Positions 1-8,579 of a stretch of DNA of 64,000 nt are shown one piece after another. Source of the DNA: Sphingobium sp. TKS (GTDB lineage: Bacteria; Pseudomonadota; Alphaproteobacteria; Sphingomonadales; Sphingomonadaceae); NCBI RefSeq assembly GCF_001563265.1, contig NZ_CP005087.1, positions 1-64,000 of the forward strand. The letters are read 5' to 3'. The notes under the pieces were generated by a model. The model made no database searches and was not told the DNA's origin. It saw nothing but the letters and a program-made list of their open reading frames with translations. Position 1 is the stretch's first letter; every line of letters begins with the position of its first letter. The position numbers were made by a program, and so were the translations under genes.

Positions 1-960
1 ATGACCAAGCGCCGCGATCCGAACCCGGAGTTCGATTTTTTCATTCCGCTGATGAACGACCTTCCGCTGAAAGATCAGCGGGAGGTGATGGAGCGGCCGT
101 TTTTCTCGCTCCAGAAGCGCAAGCGCCTCAAGCCGATCGAGTATCGCAGCCCGGACGGCGAGGCGTGGGTGAAGGTCGAGGCGATGCCGGCCTATGGCAT
201 GGCGACGATATGGGACGCCGATATTCTCATTTGGGCCGCGTCCGTCCTCAACCGGATGAAGGAGCAGGGCGTCAACGACCTGCCCCGCACGCTCACCACG
301 ACCACCTACGACCTGTTGCGGGGCATCAGGCGAGGGACGGGCGGGCGCGACTATAGCGAGTTGCAGGCCGCGCTATCACGTCTGGAAACGACCTCCATTC
401 GCACGTCGCTGCGCGCGCCCAAGCGCCGCACCGAGGCGCAATTTGGGTGGCTGGATGGATGGTCGCTAGAGGTGGACGCGGCCACCGATCAGCCGCGCGG
501 CATGACCATCACCCTGTCGAACTGGGTCTATGAGGGCATAGTCAGCGAGCGTTCGTTGCTCACCATGCACCACGATTATTTCCTGCTGACTGGCGGGCTT
601 GAACGGGCGCTATACCGGGTTGCCCGCAAGCATGTCGGCCAGCAACGCGGCGGGTGGACGTGCCGGCTTGAGGTGTTGCGCGAGAAAACCGGCAGCGACG
701 CCACGCCCAAGGAATTTGCGCGCATGGTCCGCAAGATCATCGAGGCCGACCAGCTCCCCGAATATACGATGACGATAACCAAGACGACCGAGGGCGTGCC
801 GGCGGCGCTGTTCGAGCTGCGCGGCGCGGCGGAGGCGGCCGAGCTGCACGCCAAGCTTGAGGCGGATCGCGAGCGCCGGGAACGGGCCGAGGCCGATCGC
901 CTGCGCGCGCAGGAGGTGGACAACCTAATGGACCGCCTCGCACGCGGCGGGCGACCCTGA
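1..960 (+). CDS. repA: Plasmid replication initiator RepA (RPA family), replicon 1
   Basis: A 319-residue protein matching the RPA-type plasmid initiator family (Pfam PF10134): an N-terminal 'PFFSLQKRKR' block near residue 33, a central region ending in 'TYDLLRGIRRGTGGRDY', and the 'LERALYRVARKHVG' helix near 200. The last ~45 residues are charged and probably coiled coil. It should bind the iterons that start 3 bases after its stop codon and open the origin. It resembles the second RPA initiator at 52874-53929 in layout but is clearly diverged. The window begins at its ATG, so upstream control sequence is not visible. Family assignment is firm; incompatibility group is unknown. Confidence 0.85.
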   Translation: MTKRRDPNPEFDFFIPLMNDLPLKDQREVMERPFFSLQKRKRLKPIEYRSPDGEAWVKVEAMPAYGMATIWDADILIWAASVLNRMKEQGVNDLPRTLTTTTYDLLRGIRRGTGGRDYSELQAALSRLETTSIRTSLRAPKRRTEAQFGWLDGWSLEVDAATDQPRGMTITLSNWVYEGIVSERSLLTMHHDYFLLTGGLERALYRVARKHVGQQRGGWTCRLEVLREKTGSDATPKEFARMVRKIIEADQLPEYTMTITKTTEGVPAALFELRGAAEAAELHAKLEADRERRERAEADRLRAQEVDNLMDRLARGGRP

Positions 961-963
961 CTA

Positions 964-1200
964 TCGGGGTTTCACACACCGGCTGTATCCGAACGCTCGC
1001 CAGAACCGCGAATCGCCCCCTTTCCAAGCGCGATTGTCGGGGTTTCACCCACCGTTTCGCGACTCGGACGCGACTCGGAGTCATGGGATCGACCTTCGGG
1101 GTTTCACACACCGAGGCGTCGGGGTTTCACACACCCGACTATCGGGGGATCACACACCGAATCACGGGGTTTCACCCACCGGGCGGTTTCACAAACCCTT
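964..1200 (+). repeat. Iteron array of replicon 1
   Basis: Direct repeats of the form TCGGGGTTTCACACACCG lie directly after repA at about 964, 1037, 1096, 1119, 1142 and 1164, with a shorter seventh copy near 1180. The block from 1096 to 1181 has a regular 23-bp period, about two helical turns, as expected for initiator binding. Several copies read CACCCACC instead of CACACACC, sharing the core TTTCACCCA with the iterons of replicon 3. No open reading frame competes with this reading. Confidence 0.85.
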
Positions 1201-1297
1201 GAAACAATGCCGAAAAAACCGCTTTTCGAGCGGCTTAACTTACTTAACGAGTCATTTTTAACAGAATCCTTTAACGGCTCCGGCGCACTTCCGACCT

Positions 1298-1306
1298 GTG
1301 GATAAC
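1298..1306 (-). promoter_or_regulatory. DnaA box of replicon 1
   Basis: TGTGGATAA is the exact complement of the consensus DnaA box TTATCCACA. It sits 100 bases beyond the iterons, after an AT-richer stretch (about 1230-1275, with TTAACTTACTTAACG) that could be the unwinding region. The same box, followed by the same CTCC, is found beside the replicon 2 iterons at 20500. Confidence 0.7.
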
Positions 1307-1356
1307 TCCAAAATCCAGCGGTGTGTGCGTGTGCAAAGGCAACAACGCCGCCTCTT

Positions 1357-1466
1357 GGGGCTTCGCCCCGCCGGCTCGCGGCCTTCGGCCGCCCCGGATG
1401 GCTAAAGCCATCCTCCCACCCGGCATCCCCATGATGAGCCGGCTACGCCGGCACGCTTTTGCTTGA
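1357..1466. other. Tandem-hairpin element, copy 1
   Basis: Four short perfect hairpins in 96 bases: 1357-1369 (GGGGC, loop TTC), 1378-1392 (GCGGCC, loop TTC), 1396-1413 (GGATGGC, loop TAAA) and 1438-1452 (GCCGGC, loop TAC), followed by CGCTTTTGCTTGATTGG. A related copy at 27250-27362 has compensatory changes in the third and fourth stems. The element lies between the replicon 1 origin and transposon A. Function unknown; it could be a structured transcript, a termination block, or a single-strand feature. Confidence 0.65.
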
Positions 1467-1551
1467 TTGGCACCCTGCTCCACCGTTCCACCTAGGGGTG
1501 ACTACACGAAAGTGACGCATCCGCACGCTAAGCGCGAACGTATGGTGAACG

Positions 1552-4509
1552 TTACGCGGCGAGCAACGAACTGATGGCGCGCAGTGGCCGCAGGACATCC
1601 GGATCGGGCCGATCTTCAACATTCCAGCTATAGTCGCCGGTGAGCGAGATATGTTCCCAGCCCAATGGCGCGACGTGACGTGCGATTTCGTCGGGCGTGC
1701 CGATATCAGCCAGCGCCACTTCGAGATAGCGGGTGTTCCACAGGATGATGGCGGCGACGAGCAGGTTGAGGCCGGAGGCGCGATAGGTCTGGTTCTCGAA
1801 CCGCCGATCACGCAATTCGCCGAGCTGGTTGAAGAAGAGCGCGCGTGCGAGCGCGTTGCGGGCCTCGCCCTTGTTGAGGCCCGCCTGGGTACGCCGGCGC
1901 AGATCAATGTCGCGCAGCCAGTCGAGCATGAAGATCGAGCGTTCGAGGCGGCCCAGCTCGCGCATCGCGAGGGCCAGTCCGTTCTGTCGCGGATAGGCGG
2001 ACAGGCGGCGAAGCATCGCCGAAGCGGTGGCGGTGCCGGTGCGTATCGATGTGGCGAACCGCAGCAGTTCATCCCAATGCGCCGCGACATGACCCAATGC
2101 GATCGGTTCGGCCGTCATGCCGGCAAGCAAGGGGCCGGCTTCCTGGCCGGGAAGGAGGTGCAAACGACGCTGCTTGATGTCGCGCAGGCGCGGCGCGAAG
2201 CGGTAGCCGAAGAAGGGCATAAGGCCGAACACATGGTCCGATGCACCGCCTGTATCGGTGTAGTGCTCCTCGATTGTCAGGCCGGTCTGCTGATACAGCA
2301 AGCCATCCAGCACATAGGGAGCTTCGCCGGCGGTCGCCGCGATTACCCGGGTCGCGAAGGGGTCATATCGATCCGAGACATGGGTGTAGAAGGCAACGCC
2401 CGGTTCGTTGCCGCTGCGCGCGTTGATGTCGCCGATTGCGGCGCCACGGCCCCCGGCATGGAATTGCTGTCCGTCGCTCGACGAGGTGGTGCCGTCTCCC
2501 CACAGCGCGGCGAGCGGCATGGCGCGATGGGCGTCGATCAGCCTTCCCAGCGCTTCACCATAGGCGGCCTCGCTGATGTGCCAGTCGTGGAGATGGGCGA
2601 GCTGGCGCAGGCTTGCGCCTCGGCAGGTTTCCGCCATGCGTGTGAGGCCGAGATTGATGCCATCGGCAAGGATGACGGTGAGCAGCGCATTGCGGTCGTC
2701 GGCCTCCCGGCCCGAACGCCGATGGATGAAGCATTCGCTGAACCCGGTCCAGGCATCGACCTCAAGCAGGAGATCGGTGATCTTCACGCGCGGCAGTCGG
2801 TCATAGGCAGCGCGACGGGCAATCTCGGTGGCGGGTGGCGTTGCCGCTTTCAGCGGCGAGATGATAAGGCCGCTTTCGTCAAGCCTGACCTGGGGCAGCT
2901 CGCCCTGTCGGGCGAGGACCGTCACCTGTTCGATCGCCGTGTCGAGCCTGGCGCGCCTTTCCTCGATATGACGATCGAAGTCCGTTTCGATGGCGAGCGG
3001 CAACGGCCCCTTCTCGCGAAGCGCGTCGAAGGTGGCCGGCGGGATGAGGTAGCTATCGAAATCGCGGAACTGGCGGCTTCCCGAGACCCATATGTCTCCC
3101 GCTCGCAACCGCTCCCGTAGCTGGGACAAGGCGCATAGTTCATAGGCGGCGCGATCGACGATGCCGTCCCGCAGGACGAACGGCCGCCATGCGGAGGGCA
3201 CAAAGCGCAGCGGCACGCGATCAGGCAAGCGCCGTTTGCCGGTCCGGTATAGCTCCGCGATGATGGTAAGCGCCGACAGGAGTCCCTGCACCGCACCGGC
3301 GCCGCGAAATTCGAAGGTGTTGAGAAAGGCACCGGCAAAGAGCTTCACCGTGCGATGCCGCTCGATCAATTCAGCGGTGCGATCGACGGTTTCCGGTCGC
3401 CCGAGTACTTCGGCCCGCGCGACCGCCACGGCGAAGCGCTGCCAATCCAGCGCCTCGATCTGCGCCAGAGAGTCCACACCGTTGGTGCGCGCTTCGATGA
3501 GAATGCGGCAAGACCCTGTGAGCGTCCGGAGATGGCCTTGCAACTCGCGCACCGTCTTGAGGGCTTTGTCACGGGTCCGGTTCTCGGCGCGACGCGACAT
3601 GCTGCCCAACAGCTTGTCGAACATCGTCAGGGTGGCATCGGTCAGGCTTTCCTCAAGACGGATGCCCTGCGCCGCCAGCGTCGCATGGCGGCGCAGGGCA
3701 TTGAGTTCGCCAAGGTGCTGGGGTGTGATCCGGCTGCCTTCGTCCGCCAGCCTGTCAAAAGTCAAAGCCGGGATCATGTCGGCACGGGCGCGATCGAGAT
3801 CCAGCGCGCGGATATGAGTGAGCCGTTCGATCAGGCGTAGGATGTTGCGCGCTGCCGGCGACTGTGGTGCATTGCGCAGCCAGGATAGCCATGTCGCGGC
3901 TTGCCCTGTTCGTCGGGCCAGCAGATCGTCCAGCCCCTGCAGCGTATCGGGCCGCAGGCCGTTCGTGAGCACTTCATAGGTAAGCTGTTCGGCCTGCTGG
4001 CGAGCACGCCGGAGTACCGCTTCGAGAACCGATGAAGAAGGCAGGAGGATCTGCCGGCGCCGAAGTTCGTCAACGATGACCCCCGCCATCTGGCCGGGGT
4101 GGACGATGGTCTGTGCGATCGGGATCGAGAATGCGACAACTTCGTGGAAAGCCTTGCGGTCGAAAATCCTGAACCCGTGCGATCGTCGGATTTCAACGAG
4201 ATGTTCGCGACGGGTCTGGTCCCGATGGGCATAGTCCGCGAAGGCTTCGGGCGCGACGCCGAGTTGCTGCGCCACATAGGCGAGCACAGGAGCGGGCGGG
4301 ACTTCACCCGCTTCCAGCGCACGGCCAGGCCATCTCATATAGAGTAGGAGCATCGCGTAGCCGAGCCGGGTGGCATCGCCGCGACGGCGGCCGACAATTT
4401 CCAGGTCGTCACCGGTCAGCGTATAGTGCCGCGCAATCTCGCGCTCATCGAGCGGCGCGCCATAATGCCCTGCCCAGATTTCCGCGCTCACCAGTCGCCG
4501 TCTCGCCAA
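1552..4509 (-). CDS. tnpA: Tn3-family transposase TnpA (transposon A)
   Basis: A 985-residue DDE transposase of normal Tn3-family length. The N-terminal half (about residues 1-170, including '[20 protein letters not shown]') matches the DUF4158 region; the C-terminal half carries the catalytic domain, seen in '[15 protein letters not shown]' and '[15 protein letters not shown]'. It would bind the terminal repeats and catalyse replicative transposition to a cointegrate. The ATG lies next to the divergent resolvase, with about 140 bases between that should hold the res site. A 45-codon piece of a very similar transposase recurs at 39193-39327. No frameshift or internal stop is visible. Confidence 0.95.
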   Translation of the reverse strand: MARRRLVSAEIWAGHYGAPLDEREIARHYTLTGDDLEIVGRRRGDATRLGYAMLLLYMRWPGRALEAGEVPPAPVLAYVAQQLGVAPEAFADYAHRDQTRREHLVEIRRSHGFRIFDRKAFHEVVAFSIPIAQTIVHPGQMAGVIVDELRRRQILLPSSSVLEAVLRRARQQAEQLTYEVLTNGLRPDTLQGLDDLLARRTGQAATWLSWLRNAPQSPAARNILRLIERLTHIRALDLDRARADMIPALTFDRLADEGSRITPQHLGELNALRRHATLAAQGIRLEESLTDATLTMFDKLLGSMSRRAENRTRDKALKTVRELQGHLRTLTGSCRILIEARTNGVDSLAQIEALDWQRFAVAVARAEVLGRPETVDRTAELIERHRTVKLFAGAFLNTFEFRGAGAVQGLLSALTIIAELYRTGKRRLPDRVPLRFVPSAWRPFVLRDGIVDRAAYELCALSQLRERLRAGDIWVSGSRQFRDFDSYLIPPATFDALREKGPLPLAIETDFDRHIEERRARLDTAIEQVTVLARQGELPQVRLDESGLIISPLKAATPPATEIARRAAYDRLPRVKITDLLLEVDAWTGFSECFIHRRSGREADDRNALLTVILADGINLGLTRMAETCRGASLRQLAHLHDWHISEAAYGEALGRLIDAHRAMPLAALWGDGTTSSSDGQQFHAGGRGAAIGDINARSGNEPGVAFYTHVSDRYDPFATRVIAATAGEAPYVLDGLLYQQTGLTIEEHYTDTGGASDHVFGLMPFFGYRFAPRLRDIKQRRLHLLPGQEAGPLLAGMTAEPIALGHVAAHWDELLRFATSIRTGTATASAMLRRLSAYPRQNGLALAMRELGRLERSIFMLDWLRDIDLRRRTQAGLNKGEARNALARALFFNQLGELRDRRFENQTYRASGLNLLVAAIILWNTRYLEVALADIGTPDEIARHVAPLGWEHISLTGDYSWNVEDRPDPDVLRPLRAISSLLAA

Positions 4510-4648
4510 GCACTATCTCCTTCCGCGTCCTTGTCCGTCAGACGGTCCTCTGGCGGCCAGCAGGAATATGTCCGTTAACTCTGGACCTATAACGGCGATT
4601 CGGACAAGATCAGATAATGATGGGAAAACGGACAGGATTGGGCTGCAT

Positions 4649-5242
4649 GTGGCGTTGATCGGCTATGCGCGCGTCTCGACGGCAGACCAGAAGCTCTCAC
4701 TCCAGCTCGACGCGCTGAACGCGGCCGGGTGCGACCGGATATTCGACGATCACGCATCTGGTGCAAAAGCCGATCGGCCCGGCCTGGCCGAGGCGCTCGC
4801 CTATCTGCGCAGCGGCGACACGCTGGTGGTTTGGAAACTCGACCGTCTTGGGCGCTCGATGAGCCATCTGATTGAGAAGGTCGGCGAGCTAGCGACGCGA
4901 GGTATCGGGTTCCGCTCGCTCACCGAGAACATCGACACCACCACTTCGGGCGGGATGCTGGTGTTCAACATCTTCGGCTCGCTTGCCCAGTTTGAGCGCG
5001 ATCTGATCCGGGAGCGCACCCATGCAGGCCTCAAGGCCGCTCGCGAGCGAGGTCGCCCCGGTGGGCGGCGGCCAGTGGTCACACCTGACAAGCTCCGCAA
5101 GGCGCGCGAACATATCGCTTCCGGCCTCACAGTTCGCGAGGCCGCCGCGCGCCTCAAGATCGGCAAAACCGCCCTCTACAAAGCCCTCGAAGCCACGGAG
5201 AAGAACACAAAGTCCCAGCGTTCCCGGTCCGTTCGCTCTTAG
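4649..5242 (+). CDS. tnpR: Serine resolvase TnpR (transposon A)
   Basis: Small serine recombinase: catalytic motif 'YARVSTADQ' at the N-terminus, '[10 protein letters not shown]' in the middle, '[19 protein letters not shown]' before the C-terminal helix-turn-helix ('[21 protein letters not shown]'). From the GTG at 4649 it is 197 residues, close to family length. The reading frame is open upstream, but the homologous part starts at 'ALIGYARVS', so I chose GTG. It would resolve cointegrates at a res site in 4510-4648. Confidence 0.9.
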   Translation: MALIGYARVSTADQKLSLQLDALNAAGCDRIFDDHASGAKADRPGLAEALAYLRSGDTLVVWKLDRLGRSMSHLIEKVGELATRGIGFRSLTENIDTTTSGGMLVFNIFGSLAQFERDLIRERTHAGLKAARERGRPGGRRPVVTPDKLRKAREHIASGLTVREAAARLKIGKTALYKALEATEKNTKSQRSRSVRS

Positions 5243-5303
5243 CGTGCAGATAAGTCACTTTCGTGCAGTCACCCCTTTGACAAGCTGATTTCGCGAGGCG
5301 TGA

Positions 5304-5726
5304 TTATTCGTCGGGCGGGATATAATCGGGCCAAAATCCGGAATCTGGATCACCCTCGTAGATCGGTGCGCCGAGTTTCGGCGCCACCGGCTCAATTGGC
5401 GGCGGAGGCAGAGTGGGCTCCTGCCCATCGAGATGGACGCGGATCACCGCGCCATCCCTGGTCGCCTGCTGGAAGATCGCGCGTATATCCTGGCCCTGTC
5501 GGATTTTGCCTCCGACCCATCCACAGCGATCCGCACTTAGATAGCCGATCTGATACCCGCGAGCCGAATGCACCGATACAGCGCTGGGATCGGCCTTGTT
5601 TGTGGGATCGAGTTCCAGTCGAATGGCATCACCAGGATTGAGCATCCGTATTTCAAAGAGCCGGTTCGATCCATCGGCATTGGGGTGCAACGCGCCAACG
5701 ACGACGAGGCTGAGTTCCTGGGGCAT
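5304..5726 (-). CDS. HIRAN-domain protein
   Basis: 140 residues. The first ~90 match the HIRAN fold found at the N-terminus of Rad5/HLTF-type repair helicases ('VGALHPNADGSNRLFEI', 'DPTNKADPSAVSVHSA', 'GYQIGYLSADR'), followed by a proline-rich, acidic tail. HIRAN domains bind 3' single-stranded DNA ends; stand-alone versions are common in sphingomonads and probably act in DNA damage handling. That fits its place in a block with SRAP proteins and the imuAB-dnaE2 mutagenesis genes. The domain call is good, the role inferred. Confidence 0.7.
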   Translation of the reverse strand: MPQELSLVVVGALHPNADGSNRLFEIRMLNPGDAIRLELDPTNKADPSAVSVHSARGYQIGYLSADRCGWVGGKIRQGQDIRAIFQQATRDGAVIRVHLDGQEPTLPPPPIEPVAPKLGAPIYEGDPDSGFWPDYIPPDE

Positions 5727-5909
5727 GTCGATCGTCTATGTGCCGCCGGCTGATTCTGTCCAGCGGCCACGCATTGGGCAGGGCGATCGCCGGATTAGCG
5801 CCATTCCGGCCGCAGCTTCGTGGAAGGCCTTCGAGCGCCTGCACCGGATGGTTGCCGACAGATTGCGAGCTTGCCATTCCTCAACCCGTTCCAATCGGAC
5901 TGTCACATA

Positions 5910-6104
5910 TTATTGGAGGAGCCCATCTGGACGATCCCGAAGCTGATCGAAGCGGTCGGCGATCGCGATCCAGCGGGCCACTCCCGCATCGTCGCCTGCT
6001 ACCGCGAGCGCGGTGATGCGTTCGGCAATATGCTGGGTCGCCTGTTCGCCAAAGCGACGCTCGATGGCGAGGGCTTCGGCCCAGCGTTCCAGCTCCGCCG
6101 TCAC
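5910..6104 (-). CDS. Small DUF6961-like protein
   Basis: 64 residues from a GTG overlapping the stop of the upstream SRAP gene (CTGTGA), so translation is likely coupled. It shows the pattern I associate with sphingomonad DUF6961 proteins: 'ELERWAEALAIE' then 'QHIAERITALAVAGDEAG'-like text (here 'LAVAGDDAGVARW') and 'ADRFDQL'. Cytoplasmic and probably helical; function unknown. Upstream ATG codons would place the start well inside the SRAP gene and are less likely. Confidence 0.6.
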   Translation of the reverse strand: MTAELERWAEALAIERRFGEQATQHIAERITALAVAGDDAGVARWIAIADRFDQLRDRPDGLLQ

Positions 6105-6751
6105 AGCAACGTCGCGGCAGTGGATGCCGAGGCGCGCGGCTTGTTCCATGGCTCGCTCGTCCGCTCCATGGCGATCAGTTCGTCAGGGAAGCAGCGCTCC
6201 TGAAAAGCGCAGATGTCATCGAAGCTGCCGTGGAGCCACTGGTCATATTCAGCCTCATGAAGCAGGACCGGCATTCGATCGTGGATCGGGCGGATCGCCT
6301 CATTGCAGTCGGTCATTGCTCCCGAGAACACCGGTCCCCACTCGGCGCTGTCACGCCAAAGGCCCGCCCAGGCAAAGATGGGCCGGTCGTGCAGCGAGAA
6401 CCAGGTTCGGGTCTTGGCGCCTTTCGACCCTTCGGCTTCCGCGAAATGGGTGACCGGGATCAAGCACCGAGACTCTGGCTTGCGTGCAGCGCCGCTCCAG
6501 AAGGATTTGCGCAGATCCGCGATATTGTTGACGGGTTTGGGCTTGGATTCAGGCTTCATACCCTTGAGGCGCACTGGCCAGCCCCATGTCATGCTCTGCA
6601 GGACGCGAGCGCCATCCTGCTCGCGGACGACCATGCCGGGATATCCGGGATAGACCTCTTCGGGCGCGTTGAACTGGGTGACCGGCAGGGGCACGCCGAA
6701 ATGTGCGGCGACTTCGGCGGCTGATTTGCGGACCGTGAAAAGATTGCACAT
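6101..6751 (-). CDS. SOS response-associated peptidase (SRAP, YedK/HMCES family), intact active site
   Basis: 216 residues starting MCNLFTV. Cys2, once the initiator Met is removed, forms the thiazolidine crosslink with abasic sites in single-stranded DNA. Other active-site positions are also present: Asn in 'VNNIADL', Glu in 'HFAEAEG', and His in 'IHDRMPVLL'. It should shield abasic sites at stalled forks. It is upstream of the DUF6961-like gene in the same direction and near a second, degenerate SRAP gene. I found no LexA box in front of it. Confidence 0.9.
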   Translation of the reverse strand: MCNLFTVRKSAAEVAAHFGVPLPVTQFNAPEEVYPGYPGMVVREQDGARVLQSMTWGWPVRLKGMKPESKPKPVNNIADLRKSFWSGAARKPESRCLIPVTHFAEAEGSKGAKTRTWFSLHDRPIFAWAGLWRDSAEWGPVFSGAMTDCNEAIRPIHDRMPVLLHEAEYDQWLHGSFDDICAFQERCFPDELIAMERTSEPWNKPRASASTAATLL

Positions 6752-6859
6752 GGCCGCAAGCTAACACCGGCGACACCTCAAGAAAACTGCCGATCACACG
6801 CACGCGTTTGCGCAATGCAGGGGGCATCTGTCGACCGGAGGGATCAGCAGCGGAGAGCC

Positions 6860-6887
6860 AAAAAAATGGCCGATCCAAAGACCGGCC
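6860..6887 (-). terminator. Intrinsic terminator after the second SRAP gene
   Basis: On the minus strand a GGCCG/CGGCC stem with a short loop (6868-6887) is followed by ATTTTTTT (6860-6867). It lies about 110 bases past the stop of the SRAP paralogue at 6999, in the right orientation to end its transcript. The rest of the 6752-6998 gap shows nothing recognisable. Confidence 0.6.
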
Positions 6888-6998
6888 TTCTGAGTTTTAG
6901 GAGAGGATGCCTGAAAGGCAGGGCGCATGTGGCACCGGGTGGCGCGACCCGCAAATGCGAAGCGCCCGCTTGCGATTGCGTCAAACGCAATCGGCCCT

Positions 6999-7658
6999 TC
7001 AAAGCAGCGCTAGTTGCGCGCCTCCGCTGGGTGGCGCCTTGCCGCTGCGCCACAAATCCTCGGTCGGCTCGACGATCATGCGTTCGGCGGCGAACGGCGC
7101 TCTGAACTGAAAGGCGATCACGTCCTCGATCGACCCATAGAGCCAGCGCTGATAGTCGGTTGGATCGAGGAGGACCGGCATACGGTCGTTGGTCGGGGGA
7201 ATGGCGGCATTGGCCGTCATGGTCATGCCGGCGTAGACCGGACCCTGGTCCGGCAGGTTCCGGCAGAAGCCTGCCCAGGCCATGATCGGCTGCCCCTTCA
7301 CGGAAAACCAAGTGCGGGTCATGGCACCGGGCGTGCCGGAGGGATTGGAGAAATGGGTGAGCACGATCAGGCACCGATAGCGGGTGTCCACCGCCATCTG
7401 CTCCCACATCGGATTGGTGAGATCGGCGACAAGGCCGATGCGGCCTGGCTCTTCGCCCCGTTCGCGCATTTCGCGGGTGAGGCGCGGGAAACCCCAGGTC
7501 GCGGCACGAAGAATGCGGCGCCCCTTATTCTCGAACACCACCATCCCCTCCGCGCCCTCGGTGATGTCCTTGGCCGGTGGGATGGGTGCGGGCATGTCGG
7601 CGCCAAAATATTTGGCGACTTCCGCCGCGCCCACGGTGATGGTGTGAAGCCTCGACAC
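6999..7658 (-). CDS. SRAP-family paralogue lacking the catalytic residues
   Basis: 219 residues with the SRAP fold ('TRTWFSVKGQPIMAWAGFCR', 'NDRMPVLLDPTDYQRWLYG') but begins MSRLHTITV: Cys2 is replaced by Ser. The other active-site positions are changed too: the conserved Asn region reads 'GLVADL', the Glu position is 'HFSNPSG', and the His is Asn in 'TNDRMPVLL'. It therefore should not form the abasic-site crosslink. It may be a DNA-binding regulator or partner of the intact SRAP protein encoded about 250 bases downstream. The conserved core and lack of frameshifts argue against simple decay. Confidence 0.8.
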   Translation of the reverse strand: MSRLHTITVGAAEVAKYFGADMPAPIPPAKDITEGAEGMVVFENKGRRILRAATWGFPRLTREMRERGEEPGRIGLVADLTNPMWEQMAVDTRYRCLIVLTHFSNPSGTPGAMTRTWFSVKGQPIMAWAGFCRNLPDQGPVYAGMTMTANAAIPPTNDRMPVLLDPTDYQRWLYGSIEDVIAFQFRAPFAAERMIVEPTEDLWRSGKAPPSGGAQLALL

Positions 7659-7687
7659 GCCTTATCCTGTGATTCTGCATGCTGTTA

Positions 7688-7840
7688 TCAGAAATCGAGG
7701 TTTCGCCGTTCCATCTCGTCGATGACGGCCTGCTGCTCCTCGGTTATTTCCTCGGGGTCGAGAATGCCGGCCCAAATGGCGATCAACTGCGCGTCGGTCA
7801 GCGCGGCAACCTGCGCCGCTGCCCTGTGAGCATCCTCCAT
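7688..7840 (-). CDS. Small acidic protein of unknown function
   Basis: 50 residues from the ATG at 7840, which has a GGAGG 7 bases upstream; in-frame starts at 7858 and 7894 lack such a site. The body is helical and acidic ('DAQLIAIWAGILDPEEITEEQQ'-type composition, ending MERRNLDF). It lies just upstream of the SRAP paralogue in the same direction, so the two may be co-transcribed. No recognised domain. Confidence 0.5.
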   Translation of the reverse strand: MEDAHRAAAQVAALTDAQLIAIWAGILDPEEITEEQQAVIDEMERRNLDF

Positions 7841-7879
7841 GGTCTGCCTCCATGCCATGTCGGCAGAAAATATAGCATG

Positions 7880-7909
7880 AAAAAGGGCCGCCATGAAAAT
7901 GACGGCCCT
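7880..7909 (-). terminator. Intrinsic terminator after the Gln/Arg-rich gene
   Basis: On the minus strand an 11-base stem with one mismatch, AGGGCCGTCAT / ATGGCGGCCCT (7884-7909), is followed by TTTTTC. It ends about 20 bases past the stop of the small gene at 7930 and separates it from the next leftward gene. Confidence 0.65.
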
Positions 7910-7929
7910 CCTTCGTGACGAGGGTGCAG

Positions 7930-8094
7930 TTAGCGCTGCTGAGAGCCGCGATCCTGGTCGTCGCGACGTTCCTGCTGTCCGCCACCCTGCTGGCGGCGCT
8001 GCTCGTCCTGCTGATTCTGCTGGTCGGGCTTCTGGCCGGGCTGTCCGCCCTGTTGGCCGCCGCCCATCTGATTGTCTCTATTCTGGTCTGCCAT
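7930..8094 (-). CDS. Gln/Arg/Gly/Asp-rich low-complexity small protein
   Basis: 54 residues from ATG 8094, starting MADQNRDNQMGGGQQGGQ and continuing as a repeat-like run of Q, R, D and G to the end. Such short disordered proteins are frequent in sphingomonads; no function is known to me. Support comes from the terminator just after the stop and the absence of a better frame: the opposite strand has a hydrophobic open frame that is only the complement of the Gln codons. Confidence 0.55.
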   Translation of the reverse strand: MADQNRDNQMGGGQQGGQPGQKPDQQNQQDEQRRQQGGGQQERRDDQDRGSQQR

Positions 8095-8386
8095 GATCTG
8101 CATCCTCTCGCGTGCCGAAGCGACACGAGGGAAGAACCGGCGGCAAGTGATGCCGTTCCGGCAAAATCGTGCTGATCGAAATCAAGAAGGCGATAAGTCA
8201 CGGATTCATAGCAGAAAGGTGAGAAGCCATCGATCTGCGTGCGACGATGTTCGTCGATTCTCCAGCATGAGTTGGCAGCTATTCGTGCTCGTTCAGGGAT
8301 CGTTTCACTTCGATGATTATTATAGCTGTATCTCCCGGGCACCAAGGGAGTCGCAGGAAGCTTGCGTGAGCGTTGCCGCATAGAAA

Positions 8387-8454
8387 GCGCCCTGCACGCA
8401 AGGGATAGGTGCAGGGCGCGTCCGTCTTGCTGTCGGGCAATAAAGGACGCGCCC
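8387..8454 (-). ncRNA. Candidate attenuator or small RNA with two mutually exclusive hairpins
   Basis: Two perfect inverted repeats overlap by 6 bases: GCGCCCTGCAC/GTGCAGGGCGC (8387-8397 with 8409-8419) and GGGCGCGTCC/GGACGCGCCC (8414-8423 with 8445-8454). Read leftward, the second forms first, and the first is followed by TTTCTATG, a weak terminator tail. This is the layout of an antiterminator/terminator pair. A promoter-like sequence at 8455-8482 abuts it. It lies between the gene ending at 8580 and the one starting at 8094. Alternatively it is simply a terminator plus an operator. The remaining parts of the 8095-8579 gap hold nothing else I recognise. Confidence 0.45.
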
Positions 8455-8482
8455 GTTATATCGGAATGACACAGCATTTCAA
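8455..8482 (-). promoter_or_regulatory. Promoter-like sequence, leftward
   Basis: On the minus strand TTGAAA (8482-8477) and TATAAC (8460-8455) are separated by 16 bases. A start 6-8 bases downstream would fall inside the left arm of the 8445-8454 inverted repeat, so the repeat could be an operator rather than an RNA stem. Confidence 0.4.
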
Positions 8483-8579
8483 AAGCTATTCGGCTCATTC
8501 TCGAAATTTATTGCCCTGCGTTCCATTTCATTGATCATATTGTTCAACTGAAAAAGGGAACGATTGTTAGCGCGATCAT

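Larger units (their letters stand above)
1495..5275. mobile_element. Tn3-family transposon A (tnpA, tnpR)
   Basis: About 47-bp terminal inverted repeats, both starting GGGGTGACT and containing CACGAAAGTGAC, bound a divergent tnpA (minus strand) and tnpR (plus strand), the classic Tn3/Tn21 arrangement, 3781 bp long with no cargo genes. The flanking pentamers differ (ACCTA on the left, TTTGA on the right), so no target duplication remains. That suggests a deletion, inversion or inter-element recombination after insertion. Confidence 0.85.

Noticed and set aside
1651..3120. 489-codon open frame on the plus strand opposite the transposon A transposase
   Set aside because: It is a shadow of the GC-rich antisense of a well-supported transposase; composition is Ala/Gly/Arg-rich with no family pattern.
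7915..8175. Hydrophobic 86-codon plus-strand frame that looks like a membrane protein
   Set aside because: It is the complement of the Gln/Arg-rich small gene at 7930-8094 (Gln codons read as Leu/Val on the other strand); that gene has a terminator after its stop.
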